32,066 nucleotides of DNA from Leptofilum sp050292445 (GCA_050292445.1 JBNKLQ010000036.1:1-32066); one strand, 5' to 3'. Numbered from the stretch's first letter, positions 1-8,003 are shown. Program-made: numbers and translations. Notes: generated from the letters alone by a model not told the origin.

Positions 1-3
1 TGC

Positions 4-1398
4 CTAATTCATCATTTCGATTTTCATGGGCAGGCCGTATTTAGGTTGCAGGGTGAGGCGGGAATCAATGACGACGGGCGGGTGTGAGACAGGGATTAAT
101 CGAAATTCCTGCGCCAGGGAAGCGACAATCAGCGGTATTTCCAGTTCAGCTAAATCTTTGCCAATGCAGATGCGCTGCCCCATGCCGAAGGGGACGTAAG
201 CCAGCTTGTCCCGATTAGCTGATCGTTCCGGCAGGAAGCGGTCGGGGTCGAATTGGTGGGGATTGTCCCAGTAGTCGGGATGGCGGTGGGTGATGTAGGG
301 ACTCATGGTGATGACGGCGTTGGCCGGGGTGGCGTAACCGCCGACTTCATCTGGCTCGTTGCCCCAGCGGGCGATGGCGTAGGCGGGTGGGTAGAGTCGC
401 ATACTTTCTTCCAAAACCATCGTTGTGTAGGCCAGGTTTGGCACGTCTTCGATGGTGGGCAGACGGCCGTTTAGCACCCCATCCACTTCTGCTTCCAATT
501 CCTCCAACACGGTTGGATGTTCGGAGAGCAGGTAAAAGGTCCAGGCCAAGGCAACGGCCGTTGTCTCGTGTCCGGCCAACATGATGGTCATCACCTCGTC
601 ATGCAGCTGCTGATCGCTCATGCCTTCGCCGCTTTCTTCGTCACGGGCGGCCATCAACATGCCCAGCAAATCTTCTGTTTCCAGACCAGACTGCCGTCGT
701 TCCTGAATGATGCCATTGACGACTTCGGTAAGAACGGCCGTATGTTTGTTAATCTTTCGCGTGCCGGGTAGAAAGGGAATCTTCAAGCCTATGTTGGCGA
801 AGGGAATGCCAGATAGGCGGGCCACTTCCTCATTTACGACCGAAAATGATTCACCCACAGTATCTGCATCGCGGGTCAGATCGATGCTAAAGAGCGTCTT
901 GCCCACAATTTCCAGCGTCAGGTGCATCATGGCTTCGTTGATATCGAGGGGACGGCCGTCTTGGGCCAGCATATGCCAGTTTTCCAGCATCGTGTCGGCC
1001 GCAGCGGTCATGGTGCTGGCAAAGGAGGCGATGCGCTGGCGATGGAAGGCGGGCGCAGCCAGCCGCCGCTGTCGCCGCCAAAAGTCGCCATCGCTGATGA
1101 GCAAGCCATTGCCGATTACCGGCCGCAGCAGCGCCAGCGAGGGATGAGGCATCTTGGTGTAGTTGCGGTTGTTGTCTTGCAAAATCTGTTTGTAATGGTC
1201 GGGATGGAAGAAGAGATAGCCGTAAAAATTGAATGCGGCACGAAAGCGAATCGCGTCACCGTACTCGTAGAACATTTCCATCATCGCCCGCAGAGGCTCC
1301 TCTTGAAACTGTTTGAGCACGCCCCAAGGCCAGGTGCCCATCGGGCCAGGGGGATGGGTTGGACGTGTTTGCCGGGTTGGCGCAGTTGTCGTTGTCAT
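4..1398 (-). CDS. Cytochrome P450
   Basis: A haem-thiolate monooxygenase of 464 residues, normal for a soluble bacterial P450. Visible landmarks are a C-helix WRRQRR near residues 107-112, the I-helix oxygen-activation motif AGHETT at 275-280, the K-helix ExxR (E331 to R334), and the haem loop PFGMGQRICIG at 403-413 with the proximal cysteine at 411. There is no membrane anchor, so it should be cytosolic and rely on separate redox partners; no ferredoxin or reductase gene is nearby. The frame stays open upstream to 1512. I chose the ATG at 1398 because GGAG precedes it by about 7 bases and the sequence upstream is not P450-like. The best resemblance by motif style is to the CYP102/CYP4-like fatty-acid or alkane hydroxylases, but the substrate cannot be read from sequence. 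It carries four ACGGCCGT words. Confidence 0.95.
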   Translation of the reverse strand: MTTTTAPTRQTRPTHPPGPMGTWPWGVLKQFQEEPLRAMMEMFYEYGDAIRFRAAFNFYGYLFFHPDHYKQILQDNNRNYTKMPHPSLALLRPVIGNGLLISDGDFWRRQRRLAAPAFHRQRIASFASTMTAAADTMLENWHMLAQDGRPLDINEAMMHLTLEIVGKTLFSIDLTRDADTVGESFSVVNEEVARLSGIPFANIGLKIPFLPGTRKINKHTAVLTEVVNGIIQERRQSGLETEDLLGMLMAARDEESGEGMSDQQLHDEVMTIMLAGHETTAVALAWTFYLLSEHPTVLEELEAEVDGVLNGRLPTIEDVPNLAYTTMVLEESMRLYPPAYAIARWGNEPDEVGGYATPANAVITMSPYITHRHPDYWDNPHQFDPDRFLPERSANRDKLAYVPFGMGQRICIGKDLAELEIPLIVASLAQEFRLIPVSHPPVVIDSRLTLQPKYGLPMKIEMMN

Positions 1399-1474
1399 GA
1401 TTTTCTCCAGGCGCGATGCAGCAAGCATAGTCAAGGTGGGTTGGTTTGCGGCATCGTGCAATTCAATTAGCGAG

Positions 1475-1492
1475 TTGTGAACTATTTCACAA
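1475..1492. promoter_or_regulatory. CRP/FNR-family operator upstream of the P450 gene
   Basis: The dyad TTGTGAA-CTAT-TTCACAA has perfect 7-bp arms and contains the exact TGTGA-N6-TCACA consensus of CRP-family regulators. It lies 77-94 bases upstream of the P450 start, in the gap after the ThuA-like gene. Inference: the P450 has its own promoter controlled by a CRP/FNR-type regulator. No such regulator is encoded in the window. Confidence 0.6.
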
Positions 1493-1543
1493 AGGGATTT
1501 TACAAAGGGCAAGGCGAGGTGTCAAGTTATGCCGGGCATTTTC

Positions 1544-2236
1544 CTATTTTTGAATAAGGGGGAGGTAGCTGACGGGGGAGACGTCTATCCCAGCGGCGTA
1601 CAAAATGCCGCCGAGCAGATGTTGGCGAAAGAGGGGTTCGCTGTAGCTGGCTTCGGTGTGGCCCAGGGCAGTGTAGAAGGAACGGCCGTTGTCAAATTCA
1701 TGATACCAGGCGATGGGGTGGGGATCACCCATCGTGCCGCCACTGTAGGTAGATTCATCGACGGTGAGCAGCACGTTGACGCTGCCGCTGGGGTTGGGTG
1801 TAAAGTTGTACCATTCATCCGTGCGCGTCCAAGGGGTGGGCAAGCCTTGCGTGGCAAGATGGCTACTGTCCACGACATTAATTTCGGCTTCCTGGATGGC
1901 GGGATGGTCAGTGAAGTAGCTGCCGACGAGCTGGCCGTACCAGGCCCAATCAAATTCGGTGTCTGTGGCGCTGTGGATGCCCACAAAGCCGCCTCCGTTT
2001 TGGATGAAGCGCTCCATCGCGCCTTGTTGGGCATCGTCCAGAATGTCGCCCGTGGTGTTGAGGAAGATGATAACGGCATATGGGGCCAGACCGTCATCTG
2101 TGAACAGGGTGGCATCTTCGCTAGCGTCTATGGTGAAGCCATGCGCTGCACCCAGTTCCTGAATGGTGGCAATGCCGTCGTCGATGGAATTGTGCCGGAA
2201 GCCGGTTGTTTTGCTGAAAACCAGAACGTTGAACAA
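1544..2236 (-). CDS. ThuA-like domain protein, probably exported
   Basis: A 230-residue ThuA-type protein (class I glutamine-amidotransferase-like fold). It opens with NVLVFSKTTGFRH, has GIHSATDTEF in the middle, and ends with the family's HPIAWYHEFDNGR and ALGHTEASY segments. The family is associated with sugar utilisation, and the reaction is not firmly known. The start used here is a TTG at 2236 with AGGAG six to seven bases upstream. However, the same frame stays open to 2329 and encodes a hydrophobic run followed by AVSAC and SQAQE, which looks like a signal peptide without a usual start codon. The C-terminus YLPLIQK resembles tails common on exported Chloroflexota proteins. The true N-terminus is therefore uncertain (see findings). 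Confidence 0.85.
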   Translation of the reverse strand: MFNVLVFSKTTGFRHNSIDDGIATIQELGAAHGFTIDASEDATLFTDDGLAPYAVIIFLNTTGDILDDAQQGAMERFIQNGGGFVGIHSATDTEFDWAWYGQLVGSYFTDHPAIQEAEINVVDSSHLATQGLPTPWTRTDEWYNFTPNPSGSVNVLLTVDESTYSGGTMGDPHPIAWYHEFDNGRSFYTALGHTEASYSEPLFRQHLLGGILYAAGIDVSPVSYLPLIQK

Positions 2237-2329
2237 GGTATTCTCCTGTGCTTGTGAGGTGGCGAGGGTGGTGCAGGCGGAAACGGCCGTACAAATGAAA
2301 GTGAAAAATAAAAGGTGAAAGCGTTGATT
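2237..2329 (-). other. In-frame signal-peptide-like extension of the ThuA gene
   Basis: Read on the minus strand in the ThuA frame, this stretch gives RFHLLFFTFICTAVSAC followed by TTLATSQAQEN. That is a hydrophobic core, a lipobox-like VSAC and an Ala-X-Ala-like site. A TGA at 2330-2332 closes the frame and no ATG, GTG or TTG lies in it; an ATG exists about 8 bases further up in another frame. It also carries an ACGGCCGT word at 2283, a word otherwise confined to coding DNA in this window. Either a frameshift has separated the start, or the start codon is unusual. Confidence 0.5.
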
Positions 2330-2370
2330 TCAAACATACTGCCCATTTTAGCAAAAATAGAACAGAGAAT

Positions 2371-2403
2371 ATACCATCCTTTTGGATGGCTAATGGATGA
2401 TTC
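2371..2403. promoter_or_regulatory. Upstream operator copy of the RHH regulator
   Basis: ATACCATCC-TTTT-GGATGG-CTAATGGATGAT, a dyad (CCATCC/GGATGG) followed by TAATGGATGAT. It is nearly identical to 2444-2476, which lies 73 bp downstream. It sits just ahead of the -35 box of the regulator's promoter. Confidence 0.6.
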
Positions 2404-2407
2404 ATGC

Positions 2408-2436
2408 TTGACACAAAGCGCAAAAACTTGTAATAT
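2408..2436 (+). promoter_or_regulatory. Sigma-70-type promoter of the RHH-GNAT operon
   Basis: The TTGACA box at 2408-2413 and the TAATAT box at 2431-2436 are separated by 17 bp. The promoter lies between the two operator copies, and its expected start point falls at the downstream copy. Confidence 0.65.
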
Positions 2437-2443
2437 ACTCCCA

Positions 2444-2476
2444 ATACCATCTGTGTGGATGGTAAATGGATGATAT
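2444..2476. promoter_or_regulatory. Downstream operator copy of the RHH regulator
   Basis: TACCATC-TGTGTG-GATGGTA (perfect 7-bp dyad, 2445-2464) followed by AATGGATGAT. About 27 of 33 positions match the copy at 2371-2403. The 73-bp offset is close to seven helical turns, which suits a repressor bridging the two sites. It overlaps the expected transcript start, so binding should block transcription. Confidence 0.6.
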
Positions 2477-2487
2477 TGGAGGATAAA

Positions 2488-2874
2488 ATGGCAGACAGTG
2501 AAAAAATGACAATCAATATTAGCGTGGTAGATTTGGGCAAGATTGATTTGCTGGTGGAAGAAGGCTTTTATTCCAATCGGACCGATTTTATTCGCACCGG
2601 TATTCGCAACCAACTGGATAAGCATAACGAAGAGGTGAAGCAAACGGTTACGCGTAAAACGATGGTGGTAGGTGTGGTCTCATACGGCCGTACCGCCCTA
2701 GAAAAGCGTCTGGCAGCCGGTGAAAAAATCTCTGCCTGGGTGGTTGGCAGCCTGGTCATCGCAGATGATGTGTCAGCAGAGTTGGCCCTGGACACCATCG
2801 AGTCGATCAAAGTGTATGGCGTGTTAAAAGCCAGCAAAAAAGTCAAAGATGCCCTGGCAGATCGAATTCTTTGA
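2488..2874 (+). CDS. CopG-type ribbon-helix-helix transcriptional regulator
   Basis: A 128-residue DNA-binding protein. Its N-terminus (MTINISVVDLGKIDLLVEEG, then FYSNRTDFIRTGIRNQL) is a ribbon-helix-helix domain: a short beta strand and two helices with the SNRTDFIR helix start. The rest, about 80 residues (VVGVVSYGRTALEKRLAAGE, ending YGVLKASKKVKDALADRIL), is a C-terminal domain I do not recognise. It lacks the His/Cys pattern of NikR. The start is the ATG at 2488 because GGAGG lies 5 bases before it; the ATGs at 2455 and 2470 lie within the operator. It probably represses its own operon through the paired dyads upstream. The GNAT gene follows after 27 bases and is likely cotranscribed. Confidence 0.85.
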   Translation: MADSEKMTINISVVDLGKIDLLVEEGFYSNRTDFIRTGIRNQLDKHNEEVKQTVTRKTMVVGVVSYGRTALEKRLAAGEKISAWVVGSLVIADDVSAELALDTIESIKVYGVLKASKKVKDALADRIL

Positions 2875-2901
2875 GCTACAAAGGCAAGGGAGAAATAAGA
2901 A

Positions 2902-3945
2902 ATGAACAGCGACCATAAGATTCGAGAATTCAGCGCAAATGAGGCAACGGAAACAGAGTTTGTGGCACTGCACCAGTATGAAAATGAAATGCGGGCCGAG
3001 CGGCTGCCGGAAGACCCACCAAAATCCTTGGCGTCGGTGAAAGCGGATTGGCAGACTATTCCCCCGTTTTTGAAGATGCGGATGTGGTTGGTGTGGGATG
3101 CGGCGGAAACGGCCGTACTCGCCCAAGCCCTTATTGCCTACACGGAAAGTGACGATAATCAGCATCTGGCCCAGGTGGTTATTGGCGTGCTGCCTGCTTA
3201 CCGGCAGCAGGGCATTGCCCGCCAACTGTTGGCCCTGGTTGTGCCGGTGGCGGAGGCGCAGGGGCGTCGCTTGCTGGTGGGAAATACATACGGCCGTGTG
3301 CCAGCCGGTGATCAGTTCATGGAGCGATTGGGTGGCAGCCGGGGCATGGCTACGCACCTTAATCAGCTGTCTCTGGCCGACCTGAACAGCTCTCTGTTAA
3401 GCAGCTGGCTGCAAATTAGCCAGAAGCAATCGGTCGATTTTGAACTGGGTTTGTGGCAAGGGCCGTACCCAGAGGAACGGCTGGGTGAAATCGTAGCTTT
3501 GCATGAGGTAATGAATCAGCAGCCGTATGATGACCTGGATGTCGAAGATTTTCATATTACAGGCGAGCAGCTGCGCCAGATTGAGGCAAATTTGGTGGCG
3601 CAGGGCATTGAACGTTGGACATTTTATGCGGAAGAAAGGGCCACAGGCAAACTAGCAGGCTATACGGAACTGGCGTTTGTGCCAGACCGGCCAGCCGTGG
3701 CCAGCCAGGGTGACACGGGGGTGTTTCCTGAGTTTCGTGGCAAAGGTTTAGGGCGTTGGTTGAAGGCGGCGATGCTGGAGAAGGTTTTAGCGGAACGGCC
3801 GTCTGTCCGCTTTGTCCGCACCGGCAATGCCGACTCCAACGCCGCCATGCTCAAAATTAATCGGGAACTGGGCTTCCAACCGTATCAGTCGCAAACGATT
3901 TGGCAGGTTGAAACGGAAAAAGTGCGGGCTTATCTGGCTCACTAG
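2902..3945 (+). CDS. Double-domain GNAT N-acetyltransferase
   Basis: A 347-residue protein with two GNAT folds. The N-terminal copy has the acetyl-CoA loop GVLPAYRQQGIARQLL (about residues 90-110). The C-terminal copy has GVFPEFRGKGLGRWLKAAML (about 275-295) followed by NADSNAAMLKINRELGF, the usual end of an active GNAT domain. The second loop is the better match to R/Q-x-x-G-x-G/A, so the C-terminal domain is probably the catalytic one. The architecture resembles mycothiol synthase (MshD)-like tandem GNATs, but the substrate is unknown. It sits 27 bases behind the RHH regulator with a GGGAG-type ribosome site. Its stop codon overlaps the left arm of a strong inverted repeat. Confidence 0.88.
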   Translation: MNSDHKIREFSANEATETEFVALHQYENEMRAERLPEDPPKSLASVKADWQTIPPFLKMRMWLVWDAAETAVLAQALIAYTESDDNQHLAQVVIGVLPAYRQQGIARQLLALVVPVAEAQGRRLLVGNTYGRVPAGDQFMERLGGSRGMATHLNQLSLADLNSSLLSSWLQISQKQSVDFELGLWQGPYPEERLGEIVALHEVMNQQPYDDLDVEDFHITGEQLRQIEANLVAQGIERWTFYAEERATGKLAGYTELAFVPDRPAVASQGDTGVFPEFRGKGLGRWLKAAMLEKVLAERPSVRFVRTGNADSNAAMLKINRELGFQPYQSQTIWQVETEKVRAYLAH

Positions 3946-4003
3946 ACCCTAAGGGTTTGCCTCATTGAATCTGTGGCCTGAAGGCATCAAACCCTTAGGG
4001 TCT
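3944..4003. terminator. 16-bp perfect inverted repeat between convergent genes
   Basis: Arms AGACCCTAAGGGTTTG (3944-3959) and CAAACCCTTAGGGTCT (3988-4003) with a 28-base loop. It fills the gap between the convergent GNAT and aldehyde dehydrogenase genes and overlaps the GNAT stop codon. It can act as a two-way stem-loop terminator, but it has no clear T-run and may be a small mobile palindromic element. Confidence 0.6.
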
Positions 4004-4012
4004 CATTTCGTA

Positions 4013-5530
4013 TTACTCGCCGAAGGTGATGCCCTGGGCCAACGGCAAATCTTTGGACCAGTTGATCGTGTTGGTCTGGCGGCGCATGTACCCTTTCCAG
4101 GCGTCGGAGCCGGATTCGCGCCCGCCGCCGGTTTCTTTTTCGCCGCCAAACGCACCGCCAATCTCTGCGCCAGAGGTGCCAATGTTGACGTTGGCGATGC
4201 CGCAGTCGGAGCCCGTCGCCGAGACGAACCGCTCCGCCTCGCGCACGTCGAGCGTGAAGATGGACGACGACAGCCCCTGCGGTACGCCGTTGTGGAGTTG
4301 CAGCGCTTCCTCGATGCTATCAAATTCCAAAATGTAAAGGATGGGGGCAAACGTTTCTTCGCGCACAATGTCGGTTTGGCTGGGCATCTTGACGATGGTG
4401 GGTTCGACAAACTGCGGACCGATGTTGGGTAGGGCTTTACCCCCCACCACAATTTCTCCACCCTCTTTTTTGGCTTGCTCCAGGGCGCGCTGCATGGCGG
4501 TAACGGCCGTTCCCGTCGAAAGCGGCCCCATTAAGGTACCTTCAGCCAGCGGATCGCCAATGTTGACCTGCTTGTAAGCCTTGGCCAGCCGGTTAGTAAG
4601 TTCAGCGGCGATGTCTTTGTGGGCGATGATGCGACGGGTGCTGGTGCAGCGCTGCCCGGCGGTGCCCACCGCGCCAAACAGGATGCCTCGGGTGGCCAAA
4701 TCCAGGTCGGCATCTTTGGCTACGATGATGGCATTGTTGCCGCCCAATTCCAAAATGGTGCGGCCAAAGCGGCGGGCCACCGTCTCGCTGACGATGCGGC
4801 CGGTGCGAATGGAGCCAGTGAAGGAGATGAGCGGCAGACGAGTGTCGGTGGTCATCATCTCGCCCACGGCACGATCCCCTACGGTAAGGTTGAACACACC
4901 GCTCACACCATGATCGGCCATCACCTGGTTGGCGATGTGCTGGATGGCAACGGCCGTTAACGGCACCAGTTCCGACGGTTTCCACACCACCGTATCACCA
5001 CACACAGCGGCCAGAGCGGCATTCCAGGCCCAAACGGCCGCTGGAAAGTTAAAGGCGGTGATGACGCCAATCGGCCCCAGCGGATGCCACTGTTCGTACA
5101 TGCGGTGGCCTGGCCGCTCCGAGTGCATCGTCAGGCCGTACAGTTGGCGTGACAGCCCCACGGCAAAATCGCAAATGTCGATCATTTCCTGCACTTCGCC
5201 AATGCCTTCAGCCCGAATTTTGCCCATCTCTAAACTGATCAGTTCACCCAGTGGTTCTAAATTATCACGTAGGGCGTTGCCCAAATCGCGCACTAGCTGG
5301 CCTCGCTGTGGCGCTGGGGTGCTACGCCAGGTTTGGAAGGCGGATTTGGCTGTGTCTACGGTGGTGTTGTAGGAAACGGCCGTAGCTGGCAACACACTGG
5401 CAATGGGTTCACCTGTTGTGGGGTTTAAAGACACAATTGGCTTTGCACCTGACTCCAGCCAACTATTTGATCCTGTACAAACTCCTCGGTTTACCGCTTT
5501 AATCTGTAATTCTTCCAGAATTGTCTTCAT
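4013..5530 (-). CDS. amaB: ALDH7-type aldehyde dehydrogenase (alpha-aminoadipic semialdehyde dehydrogenase-like)
   Basis: NAD-dependent oxidation of an amino-acid-derived semialdehyde, in ALDH7/antiquitin enzymes typically alpha-aminoadipate semialdehyde (piperideine-6-carboxylate) in lysine breakdown. At 505 residues it is full length. It has AFNFPAAVW (N161), the general-base segment ELGGNNA (E261) and the catalytic cysteine in GQRCTSTRR (C295). The C-terminal GGAFGGEKETGGGRESGSD and the YMRRQTNTINWSKDLPLAQG segment are diagnostic of ALDH7. It starts 13 bases after the stop of the permease gene; its AGGAG site overlaps that stop, so the two form one operon. Inference: the permease imports the amino acid or amine whose semialdehyde this enzyme oxidises. 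The family call is firm, the exact substrate is not, and the gene symbol is a best guess. Confidence 0.9.
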   Translation of the reverse strand: MKTILEELQIKAVNRGVCTGSNSWLESGAKPIVSLNPTTGEPIASVLPATAVSYNTTVDTAKSAFQTWRSTPAPQRGQLVRDLGNALRDNLEPLGELISLEMGKIRAEGIGEVQEMIDICDFAVGLSRQLYGLTMHSERPGHRMYEQWHPLGPIGVITAFNFPAAVWAWNAALAAVCGDTVVWKPSELVPLTAVAIQHIANQVMADHGVSGVFNLTVGDRAVGEMMTTDTRLPLISFTGSIRTGRIVSETVARRFGRTILELGGNNAIIVAKDADLDLATRGILFGAVGTAGQRCTSTRRIIAHKDIAAELTNRLAKAYKQVNIGDPLAEGTLMGPLSTGTAVTAMQRALEQAKKEGGEIVVGGKALPNIGPQFVEPTIVKMPSQTDIVREETFAPILYILEFDSIEEALQLHNGVPQGLSSSIFTLDVREAERFVSATGSDCGIANVNIGTSGAEIGGAFGGEKETGGGRESGSDAWKGYMRRQTNTINWSKDLPLAQGITFGE

Positions 5531-5543
5531 AATTCAGTTTCTC

Positions 5544-8003
5544 CTATTCCTTTGCTTCATCGCTTTCTTCAATGGTTTCCTTGCTCGCCTCACTGATGTC
5601 ACCCTTTGGATTGGAAGGGATCTTAACCAGCATCTGTTTTTTGCCATCGGCTACGGCAATAACCGTTTCCACACTAATGTCCTTAGAAATCAGGCCAAAA
5701 TCCTGCAAAGTCCAGATTGTGGTGATGCGGTCGCTTAGATTGGGCCATTGATCTTTGGCCCAAAGGTAGCGGCGACGGCTGAATTGCCAAATGGGTTCCG
5801 GCTGATACTTGGGTTCATAAGCACAATATTCATCCCATATTTCCTTTGAATCGGTTTGGGGGAACAAGATACTTAGCATGGCTCTTTGCACAACAGAGGC
5901 ATCTCTGCCGTGATCTTCCGATACCCAATTAATATGATAATTATGGATGAAGGTAAAAATGCCAAAGTGAGAATAATCCTCAACATCGCGCAAAATCCGC
6001 TTGCGTTGTTCAAAAGCAGCCCGGTACGTTTCTTGAAGTTCCACACTAGGCTCCTCAATGCGTTCATGATGATCATCTTCGTGCGAAAACGATGCAGGGT
6101 CCAGCTTATAAAGGTAACAGATCAATTGCCTGATACGATCTGGCCCTACATTAAACTTAGCGAAGGCTCCCTCATGAATCATATCTTCTACTGCATCCAC
6201 AATGCCCCGTTGGCGGGCCTGATCATGCGCACGTTGTAAGCCTAATTGGTACGCTACTTCTTTGGGAAGCAAGGGTGTGGCGGGCTTGATGGCCAAGTGA
6301 GACAGCTTCTTTAGACCGCCATTGGCGTTCACAATCTGAATTATTGTAATGATCACGCCGAAGGCAACAATAACCCCAAGCGCTTCTGTTTTTTGGGTAA
6401 TCAGTACAATCATCATTAGATAACTGGCAATCATGCCCCGAAAGCCGGCAAATCTAAGCGATTTTGCCTCGCCTGAACCTGGCTCAATACCGCGTTCACG
6501 CATGGCATCTTCTCGCACAAAAAAGACGGTTGTGCTGGTAATGACAAAAGCACTGACAAAGCCAAACGCATAGTAAGATTCAACAACAACCACTTCGCGG
6601 ATGATGGGGATGAGAATGGCGGACAAGACCCAAATAACGGCAATGCCAATGCGATCATCAGAGAATATTCCGGGCAAACGGCCGAGTCGGGCAGCATTGG
6701 CGGCAACGGCCGCTCCGCCCACGTAGCCACCTCCTTGAGCCAGTAGCAAAATGATCGCCAGGAGTGTTCCGGCGACGATAAGAAAAACCTGGCCAGTTGT
6801 GTCTTTTGTTGCATTGTTAAGTTGGCGACTAATCGCTATATCAGAGGCTACTTCGTCGATATATTCTCCGCGATTGAGTCCGGCCAAAAATTCTGGCTCT
6901 TCTGCGTCCTGGCCTACCAGCTCTTCCTCTGCTTGTAGCGCAAAGCGTATATCGTATAGTTCGCCTGCCCCTTCCCGGTCTTGCTCAGTAACAACAATAT
7001 CTTCTTCAGAGATCCCTCGACCGAAGGTTTGTGCGGCAATAATTTCATACTCAATCAGCAGCGTGCTGTATCCTTCTGTGGCTGGAATTTTCCACTGTTG
7101 GGCGGCAAACAGCTGCACAACGCCCGTACCGATTAAGAAGAAAGCGGCTAATGACAATGAAGTGTTGATGACTTTCCATTTGGGGCGGGCAGCATGTTTG
7201 CCACTGGCGGGTATAACTTCATAGCCAGAAAAGCCCAGCATGGCGCTGGACATGGAGCGGAAAAAGAGTTGGAAAAATAGCACCGTGCCGATGACTGAAA
7301 TATCTTGTTGCGCCCGTACGACATGTTCAACGACGCCATTTATTTCTAACCGTCGCACGATGCCCTCGGTTAAGAAGGCCCATTCGGGATTGCCTGCCGC
7401 AGTTGCGCCTACAATGGCCAAGGCGGCAATGGTGAACAGGGTAAACGCGCCACCCCCAATAAGAAAGATGGGGACAGCTCTTTTGGGACCTAGCGCGACC
7501 AGAACCACCATGATGAAAAAAGCGAATAATTCTGCCAAAGCGATGCGGTAGGATGCTAATTCTGGCAAAATAAGCATGGTTACATCTGAAGCAGAGATGG
7601 AGCTAATGATAATGGTCAGGATAGCATCGAGGAAGAAGAGGCTTGTGCCAATCCAGGAAAGCCAGCGCATTTTAGGTGGACCAATCGCTTCAACGAGCGG
7701 TCCGCTGCCACCTGCGTTGGGGCGCAGATAAGCCCCGGCTTTGTAGGCGGGCACAATGCCTAAAAGTAACAAGGCAGAAAGGACGATAAAGGCCAGGATG
7801 GCAATTTCATGATGTCCTTCTGCTCCGTGGATGGCAAGCAATGTTTGATAAGCGGCTACACTAAACGCGTCGGCGGCAATTTCAAAGATCAGGGCCAAAA
7901 CACCTAATCCAGAACCACCCAACAGCAATCCCTCGACCAACAATTTGGGTAACTGTCGCTTTGCTTCTTTGTTTTCTGTTGGATTGATATAACTTTTAAA
8001 CAT
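5544..8003 (-). CDS. Large APC-like permease with soluble loop and long C-terminal domain
   Basis: An 819-residue multi-spanning protein. The N-terminal half (LLVEGLLLGGSGLGVLALIF, FSGYEVIPASGKHAARP) resembles amino acid permeases of the APC superfamily, with about a dozen hydrophobic segments. Two features are unusual. One is an acidic soluble loop of about 75 residues (roughly 330-405, many E, D and Q) between membrane segments. The other is a C-terminal soluble tail of about 255 residues (from about 565), rich in His, Trp and charged residues, that I do not recognise. The start is ATG 8003 with GGAG 8 bases upstream; the frame is open back to 8102. It leads an operon with the ALDH7 gene. 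No exact ACGGCCGT word occurs in it, though ACGGCCGA (6678) and ACGGCCGC (6706) do. The substrate is unknown. Confidence 0.8.
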   Translation of the reverse strand: MFKSYINPTENKEAKRQLPKLLVEGLLLGGSGLGVLALIFEIAADAFSVAAYQTLLAIHGAEGHHEIAILAFIVLSALLLLGIVPAYKAGAYLRPNAGGSGPLVEAIGPPKMRWLSWIGTSLFFLDAILTIIISSISASDVTMLILPELASYRIALAELFAFFIMVVLVALGPKRAVPIFLIGGGAFTLFTIAALAIVGATAAGNPEWAFLTEGIVRRLEINGVVEHVVRAQQDISVIGTVLFFQLFFRSMSSAMLGFSGYEVIPASGKHAARPKWKVINTSLSLAAFFLIGTGVVQLFAAQQWKIPATEGYSTLLIEYEIIAAQTFGRGISEEDIVVTEQDREGAGELYDIRFALQAEEELVGQDAEEPEFLAGLNRGEYIDEVASDIAISRQLNNATKDTTGQVFLIVAGTLLAIILLLAQGGGYVGGAAVAANAARLGRLPGIFSDDRIGIAVIWVLSAILIPIIREVVVVESYYAFGFVSAFVITSTTVFFVREDAMRERGIEPGSGEAKSLRFAGFRGMIASYLMMIVLITQKTEALGVIVAFGVIITIIQIVNANGGLKKLSHLAIKPATPLLPKEVAYQLGLQRAHDQARQRGIVDAVEDMIHEGAFAKFNVGPDRIRQLICYLYKLDPASFSHEDDHHERIEEPSVELQETYRAAFEQRKRILRDVEDYSHFGIFTFIHNYHINWVSEDHGRDASVVQRAMLSILFPQTDSKEIWDEYCAYEPKYQPEPIWQFSRRRYLWAKDQWPNLSDRITTIWTLQDFGLISKDISVETVIAVADGKKQMLVKIPSNPKGDISEASKETIEESDEAKE

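Noticed and set aside
1399..1512. 38-residue N-terminal extension of the P450
   Set aside because: It has no ribosome site and does not resemble a membrane anchor, while the internal ATG at 1398 has GGAG at proper distance.
1529..2257. 242-residue open frame on the plus strand
   Set aside because: It is antisense to the ThuA-like gene, which has clear family motifs; the plus frame has none.
2488..2874. NikR nickel regulator
   Set aside because: The RHH domain fits, but the His/Cys nickel ligands and ACT-like C-terminal domain of NikR are not seen, and no nickel transport genes are nearby.
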